Assembly: GCF_001021065.1 (NCBI RefSeq)
Contig: NZ_CP011546.1
Coordinates: 682,001 to 746,000 of the forward strand
Source: Corynebacterium uterequi
Lineage (GTDB): Bacteria; Actinomycetota; Actinomycetes; Mycobacteriales; Mycobacteriaceae
DNA length: 64,000 bases
Direction of reading: 5' to 3'
Shown: one piece after another, positions 24,470 through 34,128 of the stretch
How the letters are laid out: each line of letters starts with the position of its first letter
How positions within the stretch are numbered: position 1 is the stretch's first letter
Made by a program: the position numbers and the translations under genes
The notes under the pieces: generated by a model
What the model saw: only the letters and a program-made list of their open reading frames with translations
The model's database searches: none
What the model was told of the DNA's origin: nothing

Positions 24470-26047
24470 ATGAGCACTAACACCAGCCCCAAATCCCGAC
24501 TGTCGCGCCGCAGTACCGTCCGCCGGAATCAGGCCCGCGCAGGAGGCGACGCCACCGCCGCCGGCGCCCGCCCCACCACCATCGCGGGCAAGCTCAAGCG
24601 TTACCTGCCTGCCGTGGGCCTAGCGGTCGCGGGCCTCCTCATCGCTTTGCTTGTCCTCGTCGGCGCCGTCGCCATCGTCACCCGTCCGACCGCGGCCACC
24701 GTCCCGGCGGCCCTCGGCCAGCTATGGCTGCTGGCCCATGCCGTGCCCATCACCGTCGACGGCACGACGGTTGGCGTGCTGCCGCTGACCTTCCCGCTCA
24801 TCGTCATCGTCGTCATGGCCCAGCGGGTGCGGACCATCGTTCGAGCCAAGGTGAGCGTCGTCGACCTTGCGGTTATCTTCGCTTGCGTCCTGATCCTGCC
24901 CTTGGTGCTCAGCATCGCTGCCTGGGCGCTCTTGGATGCTCGTCCGGGTGACTTACCCGTCACGGCGCCGCTATTGGCGATTGTGGTGGGACGAACCCTG
25001 CTCATTCACCTCATTGCTGCGGTGTGGGGCGTCGGCGGTCCGCTCACCCGTGCGGTGGCCCAGCGCTACGGTCTACCTGGCGACGTCGTGGACGGCTGGC
25101 TCGACGCGACTCGCTTCCTGCGCTGGTTGAGCCTGGCGGGATTGGTGTTTCTTGTTGTCCTTGCTGCCGTGAACTACCAGCAGCAGATCGATGCCTTCCA
25201 CGCCTACCCGAAGCTGAGCGCCGGGGCGGTTGCCGGCGTGATTGCGGTCACGCTTGCTTACCTACCCAACGCGATCGTCGGTGGGGTCAGCGTTCTGCTC
25301 GGAGGGGACGTGACCATCGGTCCGGCGATGGTGTCGCTGTTCGGTATTCATCTGGTGGCGTTGCCGCCGATGCCCCTGTTCGCGCTGATCCCCGCCTCGG
25401 TGCCGTCGTTCGCGTCAGTCCTTGCCTTGATCTCTGCACTGGTGGCGGCATGGGTCGCTGCCTCGGTTCGGCCGGGATTCGTGCGCGCTGTCAGCGCGGG
25501 AGTCGGCGCGGCAGTCATGTGGATGGCGGTGAGCTACCTCGCCTCTGGGGTGATGGGGGAGTACGGCTGGACCGGCCCCACGTGGTGGCTTGCCCCAGCA
25601 CTTGCCGGCGCGTGGTGCGGCGGGTTGGCGCTCGCCGCAGCGCTGGGCTTGGTGCTGTCACAGCGGCTGCGAGGACCGGGCACATTTATCGAGCAGCCGA
25701 CAAATCACGAACCGGCGCCTGAAGCCAGCACTGACACCGACGACGGTGTCGTCGACGGCGTTGAGCAGCCAGCAGAAGAAGCGCCGCAGAAGAACGCGGG
25801 CGACGACGCTGACGCCGACGAGGACGCCGAGGAACAGGCTGACGCCACGTCGGTCGAGGCCGGGCCCGCCACCGTCGCCACCGACGACGCCACCGACGAG
25901 GACGCCGACGAGCCTGCAAAGGCAGACGCCACCGACGAGGACGCCGACGAGCCTGCAAAGGCAGACGAGGCGGACGAGGACGCGCCGAGGGAACCGGAAG
26001 AACCAACGACGGCGGACGAATCCCACGACGATAAGCCCGCCGGCTAA
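24470..26047 (+). CDS. PerM-like multi-pass membrane protein (DUF6350 family)
   Basis: Membrane protein of 525 residues with a basic N-terminus, about ten hydrophobic segments up to residue ~400, then a long acidic Ala/Asp/Glu tail. Position directly upstream of purN-purH matches mycobacterial perM (Rv0955), a protein needed for persistence and linked to cell division, so I infer orthology from synteny and topology. The tail holds a tandem 13-residue duplication (ATDEDADEPAKAD). Its stop codon overlaps the -10 box of purN. Confidence 0.75.
   Translation: MSTNTSPKSRLSRRSTVRRNQARAGGDATAAGARPTTIAGKLKRYLPAVGLAVAGLLIALLVLVGAVAIVTRPTAATVPAALGQLWLLAHAVPITVDGTTVGVLPLTFPLIVIVVMAQRVRTIVRAKVSVVDLAVIFACVLILPLVLSIAAWALLDARPGDLPVTAPLLAIVVGRTLLIHLIAAVWGVGGPLTRAVAQRYGLPGDVVDGWLDATRFLRWLSLAGLVFLVVLAAVNYQQQIDAFHAYPKLSAGAVAGVIAVTLAYLPNAIVGGVSVLLGGDVTIGPAMVSLFGIHLVALPPMPLFALIPASVPSFASVLALISALVAAWVAASVRPGFVRAVSAGVGAAVMWMAVSYLASGVMGEYGWTGPTWWLAPALAGAWCGGLALAAALGLVLSQRLRGPGTFIEQPTNHEPAPEASTDTDDGVVDGVEQPAEEAPQKNAGDDADADEDAEEQADATSVEAGPATVATDDATDEDADEPAKADATDEDADEPAKADEADEDAPREPEEPTTADESHDDKPAG
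25889..25966 (+). repeat. Two 39-bp tandem copies in the acidic tail of the PerM-like gene
   Basis: Units 25889-25927 and 25928-25966 each encode ATDEDADEPAKAD and look identical. Copy-number change would keep the frame. Confidence 0.85.
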
Positions 26048-26050
26048 GGT
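26045..26050 (+). promoter_or_regulatory. -10 box of purN, leaderless GTG start
   Basis: TAAGGT lies 7 nt before the GTG at 26058 and includes the stop codon of the preceding gene. It implies that purN-purH can be transcribed independently of perM. Confidence 0.5.
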
Positions 26051-26057
26051 GTAGTGC

Positions 26058-26702
26058 GTGGTCTCACCGTTGACGTCGAATGATCCGTCCCCAACTGATC
26101 CCGCCCAGGTCGCCGGCCAGCCGACGCGCGTCGTCGTCCTAGCCTCCGGTTCGGGCACGCTCCTCCAAGCCATCCTCGACCACCAGGACGAGCGCTATCG
26201 CGTCGTCTCGGTCATCGCGGACGTGCCTTGCGAGGCGCTGCAACGCGCCGAGCGGGCCGGTATTCCCGCGCACCGCGTCGCCCTCGGGGAAGACCGTGGG
26301 GAATGGAACCGTCGCCTCGCCGATACTGTTGCAGCGGCCGCCCCGGACCTCGTGGTGTCAGCCGGGTTCATGAAGATCCTGGGCCCCGCCTTCCTTGACC
26401 GCTTCGAAGGCGTCACGATCAACACCCATCCGGCGTTGCTGCCGTCGTTTCCTGGCGCCCACGCGGTGCGTGACGCCCTTGCCTACGGCGTGAAGGTCAC
26501 CGGCTCCACGGTGCACTTTGTGGATGGTGGCGTCGACACGGGCCGGATCATCGCCCAGGAAGCAGTGGCGGTTCACGGTAGCGACGATGAGGCCACGCTG
26601 CATGAGCGCATCAAATCCGTCGAGCGACGCCTCATTGTGGAGGTGCTGCGCACAGCGGTAGTGGATAAGGACACCAGAAAGGTACACATCGACCATGAGT
26701 GA
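26058..26702 (+). CDS. purN: Phosphoribosylglycinamide formyltransferase
   Basis: Purine-biosynthesis enzyme of 214 residues transferring a formyl group from 10-formyl-THF to GAR. Motifs: [15 protein letters not shown] (phosphate binding), [18 protein letters not shown], and the catalytic Asn/His in [23 protein letters not shown], followed by [24 protein letters not shown] start preceded at 7 nt by a TAAGGT -10 box. The 3' end overlaps purH by 8 nt, so the two are translationally coupled. Confidence 0.96.
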   Translation: MVSPLTSNDPSPTDPAQVAGQPTRVVVLASGSGTLLQAILDHQDERYRVVSVIADVPCEALQRAERAGIPAHRVALGEDRGEWNRRLADTVAAAAPDLVVSAGFMKILGPAFLDRFEGVTINTHPALLPSFPGAHAVRDALAYGVKVTGSTVHFVDGGVDTGRIIAQEAVAVHGSDDEATLHERIKSVERRLIVEVLRTAVVDKDTRKVHIDHE

Positions 26703-28266
26703 CGAGCGCAAGCCCATCAAGCGCGCTTTAGTGAGCGTCTTCGACAAGACCGGTTTGGAGGAATTGGCGTCGGCACTGCACGAGGCCGGCGTCGAGATTG
26801 TCTCCACGGGATCGACTGCTCGAGTGATCGCTGAGACCGGCGCCCCCGTGACCGAGGTGTCCCAGCTCACCGGGTTCCCCGAGTGCCTGGAAGGGCGCGT
26901 GAAGACGCTGCACCCGCGCGTGCACGCCGGGATTCTCGCCGATACCCGCAAGGCCGATCACCTGAACCAGCTCGCGGAGCTGGGCATCGACGCCTTCGAA
27001 CTCGTCGTGGTGAACCTGTACCCCTTCGAGGACACCGTGGCGTCCGGGGCCGACTTCGACGCCTGCGTGGAGCAGATCGACATCGGCGGGCCGTCGATGG
27101 TTCGCGCCGCCGCGAAGAACCACCCGTCGGTGGCGGTGGTGACGAATCCGGCCGGCTACGCTGACATTGCCAACGCCCTCAAGGAGGGTGGTTTCACCCT
27201 GGAGCAGCGTCGTCGGCTGGCCGCTGAGGCCTTCGCCCACACCGCCCGCTACGACGCTGCGGTGTCCGCCTGGTTCGCTGAGCAGCTGGGCACCGAGGCC
27301 GACGAGGCCGGCGCAGAGGACGTAGCCGACGCAGAGTTCGCCTCCCGGCCGCTGCGTTACGGCGAGAACCCCCACCAGAGCGCCCACTTGCTGCCCAACG
27401 GGGAGCCGGGCATTGCCGCGGCCACCCAGCTGCACGGCAAGGAGATGAGTTACAACAACTACCAGGACGGGGACGCCGCGTGGCGCGCCGCGTGGGACCA
27501 CGACCGTCCCTGTGTGGCCATCATCAAGCATGCGAACCCGTGCGGTATCGCGGTGTCGGAGGAGTCCATCGCCGACGCTCACCGCAAGGCCCACGCCTGC
27601 GACCCGCTCAGCGCCTACGGCGGCGTCATCGCGTCCAACCGGGAAGTGACCGCTGAGATGGCGGACACGGTCAAGGACATCTTCACCGAGGTCATCATCG
27701 CCCCGTCCTACACCGACGAGGCGCTGGAGCTGCTCAAGACGAAGAAGAACCTGCGCGTGCTCGTCGCCGAGCGCCCCGAGATGAGCTACGAAACCCGTCA
27801 GATCTCCGGCGGCACCCTGGTGCAGGAGCGCGACTCCTTCCAGGCCGAGGGCGACGACCCTGCGAATTGGCGTCTCGTAGCCGGCGAGGCGGCCGACGAC
27901 GCCCTTCTCGCCGAGTTGGAGTTCGCGTGGCGATCCGTGCGCTGCGTGAAGTCTAACGCCATCCTCATCGCCCGCGACGGCGGCACCGTCGGCGTGGGTA
28001 TGGGTCAGGTCAACCGCGTGGACTCCGCGAAGCTAGCCGTGGAACGCGCGAACACCCTGGCCGGTGACGTGCGCCGTACTGACGGTGCGGTGGCCGCTTC
28101 CGATGCTTTCTTCCCCTTCGCTGACGGCTTCGAGGTTCTCGCCGCCGCCGGCGTCACGGCGGTCGTCCAGCCGGGCGGCTCCATCCGCGATGAAGAGGTC
28201 ATCGAGGCCGCAAAGAAGGCCGGCGTCACCATGTACCTCACCGGGGCACGCCACTTCGCGCACTAA
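26695..28266 (+). CDS. purH: AICAR transformylase / IMP cyclohydrolase
   Basis: Bifunctional enzyme of 523 residues making the last two steps of IMP synthesis. The N-terminal cyclohydrolase (MGS-like) domain shows [41 protein letters not shown]. The C-terminal transformylase has [15 protein letters not shown], the catalytic Lys-His in [12 protein letters not shown], and the end motif [19 protein letters not shown]. The ATG overlaps the purN stop region by 8 nt. Full length. Confidence 0.97.
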   Translation: MSDERKPIKRALVSVFDKTGLEELASALHEAGVEIVSTGSTARVIAETGAPVTEVSQLTGFPECLEGRVKTLHPRVHAGILADTRKADHLNQLAELGIDAFELVVVNLYPFEDTVASGADFDACVEQIDIGGPSMVRAAAKNHPSVAVVTNPAGYADIANALKEGGFTLEQRRRLAAEAFAHTARYDAAVSAWFAEQLGTEADEAGAEDVADAEFASRPLRYGENPHQSAHLLPNGEPGIAAATQLHGKEMSYNNYQDGDAAWRAAWDHDRPCVAIIKHANPCGIAVSEESIADAHRKAHACDPLSAYGGVIASNREVTAEMADTVKDIFTEVIIAPSYTDEALELLKTKKNLRVLVAERPEMSYETRQISGGTLVQERDSFQAEGDDPANWRLVAGEAADDALLAELEFAWRSVRCVKSNAILIARDGGTVGVGMGQVNRVDSAKLAVERANTLAGDVRRTDGAVAASDAFFPFADGFEVLAAAGVTAVVQPGGSIRDEEVIEAAKKAGVTMYLTGARHFAH

Positions 28267-28273
28267 ACGGAGA

Positions 28274-28297
28274 GCCCACCTCTCAAAAGGGGTGGGC
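28274..28297. terminator. Hairpin after purH
   Basis: Nine-pair stem (GCCCACCTC / GGGGTGGGC, one G-U pair) with a TCAAAA loop, 8 bp after the purH stop and before the convergent TetR gene. No T-tract follows. Confidence 0.45.
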
Positions 28298-28318
28298 ATC
28301 GGGGGCTGTCGTGCGTGA

Positions 28319-28972
28319 CTAGGCCAGCAGCGCGAGGGTCCGCTGGACGCGGTCCTCGGGCAGGGGGGCGTGGAGAACGTCGAGCGTGGCATCGGCGACC
28401 ATGATCGCCGTCGGGTGCAACGTGCCGACGGCGTCGGGGTTGACGCTGCCGTCGTTGCTGCGCATCTCCACCACGGCGAGTGAGAGGTAGAACGGCATGT
28501 CGAGGCGAGGATCGTCGACGCCGACGATTTCCTCCGCCAACTGCCGGAAGATCTTCTCCAACTCCTGCCGGGCGGTGTGATACTCGGTGAACTCGGGGGA
28601 ATTGGCGATGGGCAGCTGGTAGAGCCGGCCCACATTCCACCGGCTAGCCAACAAGGCGTTAGCCTTCGCCGCCACGAGAGCCCACAGCCTCAGCTCCGCG
28701 GGCACGTCGGACTCGGCGAGGCGTTCGGCCAGGGTCAGTGCCGGCTCGACGGTGGATTGCAGCAGCGTGAGGAAGATCTCCGTCTTCGACGGGAAGTGGT
28801 AGTACAGCGACGCCTGCCGGATCCCGACCGCCTCCGCGATCTGGTGCGTGGAGGTCGTCGCAAAGCCCTGGCGGGTGAACAGCTCACTGGCGGCGTCGAG
28901 GATCTCCTCGCGGGCGGTGGAGCCCCGTCGTCGAGTGCTGTTCTTACGGGGGCGTCCTACGGTTCCGGCCAC
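28319..28972 (-). CDS. TetR-family transcription regulator
   Basis: Regulator of 217 residues. The N-terminal HTH is clear: REEILDAASELFTRQGFATT, then STHQIAEAVGIRQASLYYHF with PSKTEIF. The C-terminal ligand-binding domain is not assignable. It starts within one base of the end of the upstream degenerate nucleotidyltransferase-like gene (28972), so both are likely co-transcribed; its targets are unknown. The basic N-terminal tail (GRPRKNSTRRRGST) is common in DNA-binding regulators. Confidence 0.9.
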   Translation of the reverse strand: MAGTVGRPRKNSTRRRGSTAREEILDAASELFTRQGFATTSTHQIAEAVGIRQASLYYHFPSKTEIFLTLLQSTVEPALTLAERLAESDVPAELRLWALVAAKANALLASRWNVGRLYQLPIANSPEFTEYHTARQELEKIFRQLAEEIVGVDDPRLDMPFYLSLAVVEMRSNDGSVNPDAVGTLHPTAIMVADATLDVLHAPLPEDRVQRTLALLA

Positions 28973-29802
28973 TACTCGGACTCGCTTTCGTCTACGGATA
29001 CTTCATTGCGGGCGGCGACCATGCTCACGACGGCCGCGAGCGTGCGGGCTGCCTCCCCATAGGCGGAGCGCTGCAGCGCCGGCATGTCAGACCACGCCAC
29101 CGCCTCATCTGACGTATGAGCCTTCCAGCGTAACAGGGCCAATTCCATGCCGGTACGCCGAGCCCGGAGAAGATCCTCCAGCTCAACGTCCGTGAGCACG
29201 CCGCGCGCGACGCCTTCGGAGAGGCGCTCACACGTGCCGACGACGGCCGCGGCCCGCTCACCGGCCGCCCAGCGGGCTAGATCCGCGATCGGCCGCAACA
29301 GCGCGGTCTGGGTGCGGATCACCACGGAGTCGTCCGGCCGGCCGTCGGCGGTGTGCATCGCCTCGGGGCGGTGGCGGACCACGTCTGCCCACGCGCTCGT
29401 GGGCGCAAACGCGGTGGCCACACCGGCGTCGAGCAGCGCCGGGGCATCGGGGGCGTCGACGCTGCGTCCTCGCCACCCGGTGGCGGCAAGCAGCTCGACG
29501 ATCTCCCGGTTGCCGGCCGGTGCCGCCAGCCACTCGACGACGGTGGTGGGGGTCGCGTCGCCGCGGGCGAAGGCGCCGGTCACCTGAAGAGGAGCCCCGC
29601 TGAGCTCCACGACGGCGGGGCTGCGGACTACGTCACGCACCAGCTTGCTGAGCCAGCAGACCAACTCCGGCGGGTCAAACCGGTGGGCTAGGGCGTTGAG
29701 CAGCAGCTCCTGCGACTCCGCTAGAACCCCCTTCGCCGCAGCGAGGGAATCGCAGCGCGGCGCGAGCTCGCCGAGGTCCAAGAGTGATTCGTGCAAAGGC
29801 AT
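28972..29802 (-). CDS. DUF294-like protein with degenerate nucleotidyltransferase domain
   Basis: Protein of 276 residues. Mid-protein VTGAFARGDATPTTVVEWL lines up with the nucleotidyltransferase motif G-S-x-x-R-G-E…S-D-x-D-W, but the catalytic Asp pair is replaced (TVVEW). The C-terminal half matches the substrate-binding domain of DUF294 proteins (TALLRPIADLARWAAG, GVLTDVELEDLLRARRTGMEL). Relatives carry CBS and cNMP domains, absent here. The ATG at 29802 is supported by a -10 TAGACT 7 nt upstream. Paired with the TetR gene. Probably a regulatory pseudo-enzyme; this is inference. Confidence 0.6.
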   Translation of the reverse strand: MPLHESLLDLGELAPRCDSLAAAKGVLAESQELLLNALAHRFDPPELVCWLSKLVRDVVRSPAVVELSGAPLQVTGAFARGDATPTTVVEWLAAPAGNREIVELLAATGWRGRSVDAPDAPALLDAGVATAFAPTSAWADVVRHRPEAMHTADGRPDDSVVIRTQTALLRPIADLARWAAGERAAAVVGTCERLSEGVARGVLTDVELEDLLRARRTGMELALLRWKAHTSDEAVAWSDMPALQRSAYGEAARTLAAVVSMVAARNEVSVDESESE

Positions 29803-29809
29803 GCTCCGT

Positions 29810-29815
29810 AGTCTA
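29810..29815 (-). promoter_or_regulatory. -10 box of the DUF294-like gene, leaderless
   Basis: TAGACT on the minus strand, 7 nt before the ATG at 29802. It decides the start in favour of MPLHESLL over a longer in-frame extension. Confidence 0.5.
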
Positions 29816-29824
29816 CAAGCACAA

Positions 29825-29875
29825 CAACAACGCCCCCTCCATCCCATTGCCTGGGAAAAAGGGGGCGGTTGTTTT
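29825..29875 (-). terminator. Terminator of the rpsR-rpsN-rpmG-rpmB operon
   Basis: An 8-bp G/C stem (CGCCCCCT/AGGGGGCG) extended by five more pairs past one bulged G, with a small inner hairpin in the loop. The minus strand continues TTGTTGTTG. It lies 65 bp after the rpsR stop. Confidence 0.65.
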
Positions 29876-29938
29876 CTTTTACCGCGTCACACAGTCAGCG
29901 GCAAAAGAGCGCTGTTGCGTACCTCGTCGCTGACGAAT

Positions 29939-30187
29939 CTAGCGGCTGGTGAACGGCAGGAGAGCCATCTCGCGGGCGTTCTTCACCGCGGTGGCAACCT
30001 GACGCTGCTGCTGCGGGGTCAGGCCCGTGACGCGGCGGGAACGGATCTTGTGGCGATCAGAGATGAACAGACGAAGGGTCTTGATGTCCTTGTAGTCCAC
30101 CTTCTCAATGCCCTCGGCCTTGAGCGGGTTCTTCTTCGGGCGACGCGACTGCTCGAGACGCGCCTTCTTGTGGTTAGTGCGCTTCAT
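29939..30187 (-). CDS. rpsR: 30S ribosomal protein S18, cysteine-free form
   Basis: Small-subunit protein of 82 residues: [20 protein letters not shown], then [31 protein letters not shown]. It contains no cysteine, unlike zinc-binding S18 paralogues. It is last in the order rpmB-rpmG-rpsN-rpsR, the same set as the zinc-independent cluster rpmB2-rpmG1-rpsN2-rpsR2 of mycobacteria. Confidence 0.96.
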   Translation of the reverse strand: MKRTNHKKARLEQSRRPKKNPLKAEGIEKVDYKDIKTLRLFISDRHKIRSRRVTGLTPQQQRQVATAVKNAREMALLPFTSR

Positions 30188-30205
30188 GAATGCAATCTCC
30201 CTCGT

Positions 30206-30511
30206 TTACCAGCTGGACTTACGGACGCCCGGCAGCTCACCGCGGTGAGCCATCTCGCGCATGCGGACACGGGACAGGCCGAACTTACGGAGGTAGCCGC
30301 GGGGGCGACCATCGTGGGAGTCGCGGTTGCGCACGCGGGACGGGGAGGCGTCGCGCGGCTGGCGGTTCAGCTCGAACTGCGCGTCGAGGCGATCCTCGTC
30401 GGAGGTGTTCGGGTTCTTGATGATGGCCTTGAGCTCAGCGCGACGCTCCGCGTAGCGGGCGACGATTTCCTTGCGCTTCTCGTTCTTGGCGATCTTGGAC
30501 TTCTTCGCCAT
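30206..30511 (-). CDS. rpsN: 30S ribosomal protein S14, long cysteine-free form
   Basis: Protein of 101 residues, the long zinc-free S14 class: [39 protein letters not shown], and [20 protein letters not shown]. The zinc form is about 61 residues with a CxxC pair. Lies 18 bp before rpsR in the same operon. Confidence 0.97.
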   Translation of the reverse strand: MAKKSKIAKNEKRKEIVARYAERRAELKAIIKNPNTSDEDRLDAQFELNRQPRDASPSRVRNRDSHDGRPRGYLRKFGLSRVRMREMAHRGELPGVRKSSW

Positions 30512-30514
30512 AGT

Positions 30515-30679
30515 TTATCGCTCCTCGCGGAATTCGACGTGCTTGCGGATGACCGGATCGTACTTCTTGAGGGTGATGCGGTCCGGGTTGTTGCGCTTGT
30601 TCTTGCGGGTGACGTAGGTGAAACCGGTGCCAGCCGTAGACTTCAGCTTGATGATCGGACGAATATCATTGCGTGCCAT
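30515..30679 (-). CDS. rpmG: 50S ribosomal protein L33, cysteine-free form
   Basis: Protein of 54 residues ([20 protein letters not shown], then [20 protein letters not shown]) ending REER. It has no cysteine, so it belongs to the zinc-free class. It is too short to be picked by common ORF length limits, but spacing (3 bp from rpsN, 3 bp from rpmB) and the family match make it certain. Confidence 0.96.
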   Translation of the reverse strand: MARNDIRPIIKLKSTAGTGFTYVTRKNKRNNPDRITLKKYDPVIRKHVEFREER

Positions 30680-30682
30680 GGT

Positions 30683-30919
30683 TTAGACCTTCTCTCCCCG
30701 GGCGCGGATCTTGGCGACGACGGACTCGATGCCGTCGCGGTCGATGACCTTCAGGCCCTTGGCGGACACGGTCAGGGTGATGGTACGGCCCTCAGAGGGC
30801 AGGTAGAACCGCTTGCGCTGCACGTTGGGGTTCCAACGACGCGAGTGGCGGCGGTGCGAGTGCGAGACGGTCTTGCCGAACTTCGGCGTGCGTCCCGTGA
30901 CCTGGCAAATAGCCGACAT
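30683..30919 (-). CDS. rpmB: 50S ribosomal protein L28
   Basis: Protein of 78 residues: [20 protein letters not shown], then [20 protein letters not shown]. Only one cysteine is present, so the CxxC pairs of zinc-binding L28 are missing. The ATG at 30919 is the family start; a longer frame to 31195 has no L28-like extension. First gene of the four-gene operon. Confidence 0.96.
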   Translation of the reverse strand: MSAICQVTGRTPKFGKTVSHSHRRHSRRWNPNVQRKRFYLPSEGRTITLTVSAKGLKVIDRDGIESVVAKIRARGEKV

Positions 30920-31324
30920 GGGTGCTTCTTTCTCTCTTGCCGCCCACGTCCGGACAGTGCGGAAGTGCCGCGCCAAGCCGAGGTGTGAGGGGTGGCTCGG
31001 GGCGCTGCCGCATCGCCAGTTGACGGGGCGTAAACGTATACTTTCGACAACAGCAAGGGGAAAGCTTACAGGGGCGGCGCTGGAATGCCTAATTCCGCTA
31101 CGTCGGCCTGGTTTCGTGCGCGGGCGTCGGCCCGCGATTTCGTGGGCGTACGGGGGCTTCTGTATGCTTACCCGAGTTGTCTGCCGCCGCCGCATAGCGG
31201 TCGGGTGGCAGGCCCGAATAAGAGTAGCAACCCAACTCGAGCGCGATCGCCCGGCCCGCCGGCCTCTTGCCGGCTAGTGGTGCGGGGGAGACGACTCGTA
31301 GTTCAATCCTGAGGGACGCAGTTC
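30920..31324. other. 405-bp divergent promoter region between rpmB and rpmE
   Basis: No gene is supported here. On the minus strand a TATACG box (around 31030) could be the rpmB -10; on the plus strand TATGCT near 31160 could be the rpmE -10. I looked for a Zur operator (AT-rich palindrome like TGAAAATGATTTTCA), as expected for zinc-free ribosomal protein genes, and did not find one. Confidence 0.4.
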
Positions 31325-31597
31325 ATGAAGAAAGACATCCACCCCGACTACCACCCGGTAGTCTTCCAGGACGCCGGCACCGGCTTCAAGTTCCTGACCC
31401 GCTCCACCGCCCGCTCCGCGCGGACCATCGAGTGGGAGGACGGTAACGAATACCCGCTCATCGTCGTCGACGTCACCAGCGAGTCTCACCCGTTCTGGAC
31501 TGGCGCTCAGCGCGTCATGGACACCGCCGGCCGCGTGGAGAAGTTCAACCAGCGCTTCGGTGCCATGGCCCGTCGCAAGAAGAAGACCCAGAAGTAA
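31325..31597 (+). CDS. rpmE2: 50S ribosomal protein L31 type B
   Basis: Protein of 90 residues: [20 protein letters not shown], then [20 protein letters not shown] and [20 protein letters not shown]. It lacks cysteine, the mark of zinc-independent type B L31. Followed after 16 bp by rpmF; divergent from the rpmB operon. Confidence 0.97.
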   Translation: MKKDIHPDYHPVVFQDAGTGFKFLTRSTARSARTIEWEDGNEYPLIVVDVTSESHPFWTGAQRVMDTAGRVEKFNQRFGAMARRKKKTQK

Positions 31598-31613
31598 AGG
31601 AGGGTAGAAGACA

Positions 31614-31787
31614 ATGGCAACTCCCAAGTTCAAGATGTCCCGCGCGAACACCCGCATGCGTCGTTCGCAGTGGAAGGCTAACAACGCCGCCCTCCAGGAG
31701 GTCACCATCGACGGCAAGACCGTGCGCATCCCGCGCCGCCTGGTCCGCGCCGCCAAGGAAGGCCTCATCGAGGTCGAGCAGTTCTAA
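31614..31787 (+). CDS. rpmF: 50S ribosomal protein L32, cysteine-free form
   Basis: Protein of 57 residues ([20 protein letters not shown] … [20 protein letters not shown]). No cysteine is present, while many L32 proteins hold a four-Cys zinc site. AAAGGAGGG (31596-31604) serves as the ribosome binding site and overlaps the rpmE2 stop. A clear terminator follows. Confidence 0.95.
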   Translation: MATPKFKMSRANTRMRRSQWKANNAALQEVTIDGKTVRIPRRLVRAAKEGLIEVEQF

Positions 31788-31829
31788 GCTCGCAGTGACC
31801 CGTCACCGGCTGAGGTGATGGCTCAGATC

Positions 31830-31862
31830 GCCCCGCTACGTGTCATCGTGGCGGGGCTTTTC
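31830..31862 (+). terminator. Rho-independent terminator after rpmF
   Basis: Stem GCCCCGC/GCGGGGC (31830-31836 with 31851-31857) extended inward by four more pairs, followed by TTTTC. It ends the rpmE2-rpmF unit just before mprA. Confidence 0.88.
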
Positions 31863-31897
31863 GCGACCTTGCGCTGACTGTTTTGATAAGCATCGGG

Positions 31898-31903
31898 CAT
31901 AAT
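31898..31903 (+). promoter_or_regulatory. -10 box of mprA, leaderless
   Basis: CATAAT located 6 nt before the ATG at 31910. It supports this ATG over the in-frame start at 31883. Confidence 0.45.
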
Positions 31904-31909
31904 TCAGCT

Positions 31910-32611
31910 ATGAGGATTTTGGTCGTCGACGATGAACAATCGGTCCGAGAATCGCTGAGACGCTCACTAGGATTTAACGGATACACGGTGACCTTGGCGA
32001 AGGACGGGGTCGAGGCCCTGGCGGCCATCAACGATGCCACCCCCGATCTTGTGATCCTGGATGTGCTTATGCCGAAGGTCGACGGCCTGCAAGTCTGTCG
32101 CGAATTGCGCAGCACCGGCTTCGAGCGTCCCATCATCATGCTCACCGCGCGCGACGGGATCTCCGACCGAGTAGCCGGCCTTGACGCCGGGGCGGACGAT
32201 TATCTGCCCAAGCCCTTCGCCCTGGAAGAACTCCTGGCTCGGGTGCGCTCACTGCTGCGCCGCGCTGCCACCGATTCCAGCGTTATGTCCCAAGACGTGG
32301 TGGAAGAGTTTGAGTACGAAGGCCTTCGGCTCAACCCCTACACTCGCGAGGTGAGACGCGGCAGGCGGCGCATCGAGCTCACCCGCACGGAGTTTTCGCT
32401 GCTTCAGTTCTTTATGCGCTACCCGAGGATTGTTCTGGAACGCCACCGCATCCTGGAAGAGGTGTGGGGGTATGACTTTGCCGGTTCCGGAAACGCTCTG
32501 GAGGTTTATATCGGCTACCTGCGCCGCAAAACTGAAGCCGGTGGTGAGGGCCGCCTCATCCACACCGTCCGCGGCGTGGGCTACGTCCTGCGTAAAGGCT
32601 CGTCTCGGTGA
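31910..32611 (+). CDS. mprA: Envelope-stress response regulator MprA
   Basis: OmpR-family response regulator of 233 residues. The receiver domain has the acidic pocket DD (residues 7-8), phospho-acceptor Asp51 in VILDVLMP, and the conserved Lys in [15 protein letters not shown]. The C-terminal winged helix ends [20 protein letters not shown]. Gene order mprA-mprB-pepD-moaB2 equals that of M. tuberculosis, where MprAB responds to cell-envelope stress. Overlaps mprB by 4 nt. ATG 31910 begins the conserved MRILVVDDE. Confidence 0.94.
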   Translation: MRILVVDDEQSVRESLRRSLGFNGYTVTLAKDGVEALAAINDATPDLVILDVLMPKVDGLQVCRELRSTGFERPIIMLTARDGISDRVAGLDAGADDYLPKPFALEELLARVRSLLRRAATDSSVMSQDVVEEFEYEGLRLNPYTREVRRGRRRIELTRTEFSLLQFFMRYPRIVLERHRILEEVWGYDFAGSGNALEVYIGYLRRKTEAGGEGRLIHTVRGVGYVLRKGSSR

Positions 32612-34053
32612 GACAGCGTTCCTTCTGGCGGCCGCTGTCCCGCTCGGACCTCTCCGACACCTTCCGGCACACGACGAGTGGTTCTCTGTGGTGGCGGATG
32701 TCCCTGCTGACCATCCTCATCGTTGTGGTTGCAGCTGGGGCGCAGACGCTCATGATTCTCATGGTGGCCGACGTGGTCCTCACCCGCGCCGTCGACGACG
32801 ACCTGCGCGACCAGGCCGCCACCACCATGGCCTGGGCAGGGGAGACGAACGACCCCACCATTCTCAACGAGCACCTGAGCCAGTTCCATGTCCACAATCC
32901 CGGCTATGAGGTGTCCATCGTGGTGCCGGTCCAGCAGGTCAGCCTGGGCGACGTGGTGGTCCCCGCCACGGGGCAGTGGGAGCAGCTCGGAGAGTTGCGC
33001 GCAGCCTTAAGCACCTCGGGAGATAAGCGCGTCATCACCGTCGTCCGCGCCGACGGTTTCATGGTGTCCATGGCACGCGACCTCACGGCGATGAAAACGC
33101 TGAGATCCGGCCTGCATTTGGTGCTATTGGTCATATTCTTGCTGGCGGTGGCGTTGGCCTTCGTCGCCGGGTTTATCCTGTCCATCGCCGGGTTGCGCCC
33201 CCTGCGCGCCTTTGAACAAGAGGTGGTTAAGCTAACCGAGGACGGGCGCCTGCGGCCCGTGCCGGTGCGGGGCAACAATGAGGTCTCCCAGCTGACGAAG
33301 ACCTTCAACCGGCTCGTGTATGCGCTCATCGACTCCCAACAGCGCCAAGCCCGGCTCGTGGCCGATGCCGGTCACGAGCTGAAAACCCCGTTGACGTCGA
33401 TGCGCACGAACATTGAGCTTCTCATGATGGTGTCTCGCTCCCGCGATCCCTCCGTGCTATCGACCCGGGACCGCGAAGAGCTAGAAAACGATGTCATCAG
33501 CCAGCTCGAGGAGTTTTCCTCGCTCATTGGCGACCTGGTGGACCTCTCCCGGGTGGAATCCCACCGCGAGGAAGACCAGGGGGACGTGGGGATGGAGGAG
33601 ATCATCGGCGAGGTCATCAACCGCATCCGACGCCGCCGCCCCGACGTCTCCTTTGTCATCGACACTGAGCCCTGGGTGGTCCACGGCGAAGCCCACTCCC
33701 TCAGCCGGGCGCTGACCAATCTGCTCGATAACGCCGCCAAGTGGTCGCCAGCAGGTGGGGACGTCACGCTACAGTTGCGGGCCATCAACGATGAGGAGGC
33801 GGAGCTGACCGTGACCGATCACGGTCCCGGGATCAGCGACGTCGACAAGCCACGGGTGTTTGATCGCTTCTACCGATCCCCGGAGGCGCGGGCGATGCCC
33901 GGTTCGGGTTTGGGCCTGGCCATCGTCCAGCAGGTCATCCATAACCACGGCGGCGCCATCACGGTGCTCGATGCCGACGGCGGCGGTACCGTCATGCGTG
34001 TGGTGCTGCCCGGGCACCTTCCCGGCGCCCACGAAGACATCGACGTACAGTAA
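32608..34053 (+). CDS. mprB: Sensor histidine kinase MprB
   Basis: Membrane sensor kinase of 481 residues. TM1 ([19 protein letters not shown]) and TM2 ([20 protein letters not shown]) flank an extracytoplasmic loop of about 120 residues. A HAMP segment follows, then the DHp box with the phospho-His in [13 protein letters not shown], and the ATPase domain with N-box ([13 protein letters not shown]), G1 (VTDHGPGIS) and G2 (GSGLGLAIV). Start GTG overlaps the mprA stop. In mycobacteria MprB binds DnaK when unstressed. Confidence 0.95.
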   Translation: MRQRSFWRPLSRSDLSDTFRHTTSGSLWWRMSLLTILIVVVAAGAQTLMILMVADVVLTRAVDDDLRDQAATTMAWAGETNDPTILNEHLSQFHVHNPGYEVSIVVPVQQVSLGDVVVPATGQWEQLGELRAALSTSGDKRVITVVRADGFMVSMARDLTAMKTLRSGLHLVLLVIFLLAVALAFVAGFILSIAGLRPLRAFEQEVVKLTEDGRLRPVPVRGNNEVSQLTKTFNRLVYALIDSQQRQARLVADAGHELKTPLTSMRTNIELLMMVSRSRDPSVLSTRDREELENDVISQLEEFSSLIGDLVDLSRVESHREEDQGDVGMEEIIGEVINRIRRRRPDVSFVIDTEPWVVHGEAHSLSRALTNLLDNAAKWSPAGGDVTLQLRAINDEEAELTVTDHGPGISDVDKPRVFDRFYRSPEARAMPGSGLGLAIVQQVIHNHGGAITVLDADGGGTVMRVVLPGHLPGAHEDIDVQ

Positions 34054-34128
34054 ACACACAGGTACTACCTGACACGTCAACAGTGCGCTGTCACGGCAGT
34101 GTCAGAACGAAAGTGCAAGGTATCAGCC

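Noticed and set aside
30920..31324. Open frames in the rpmB-rpmE intergenic region
   Set aside because: They are Arg-rich products of GC bias without a ribosome binding site or recognisable product; no tRNA fold was found either.
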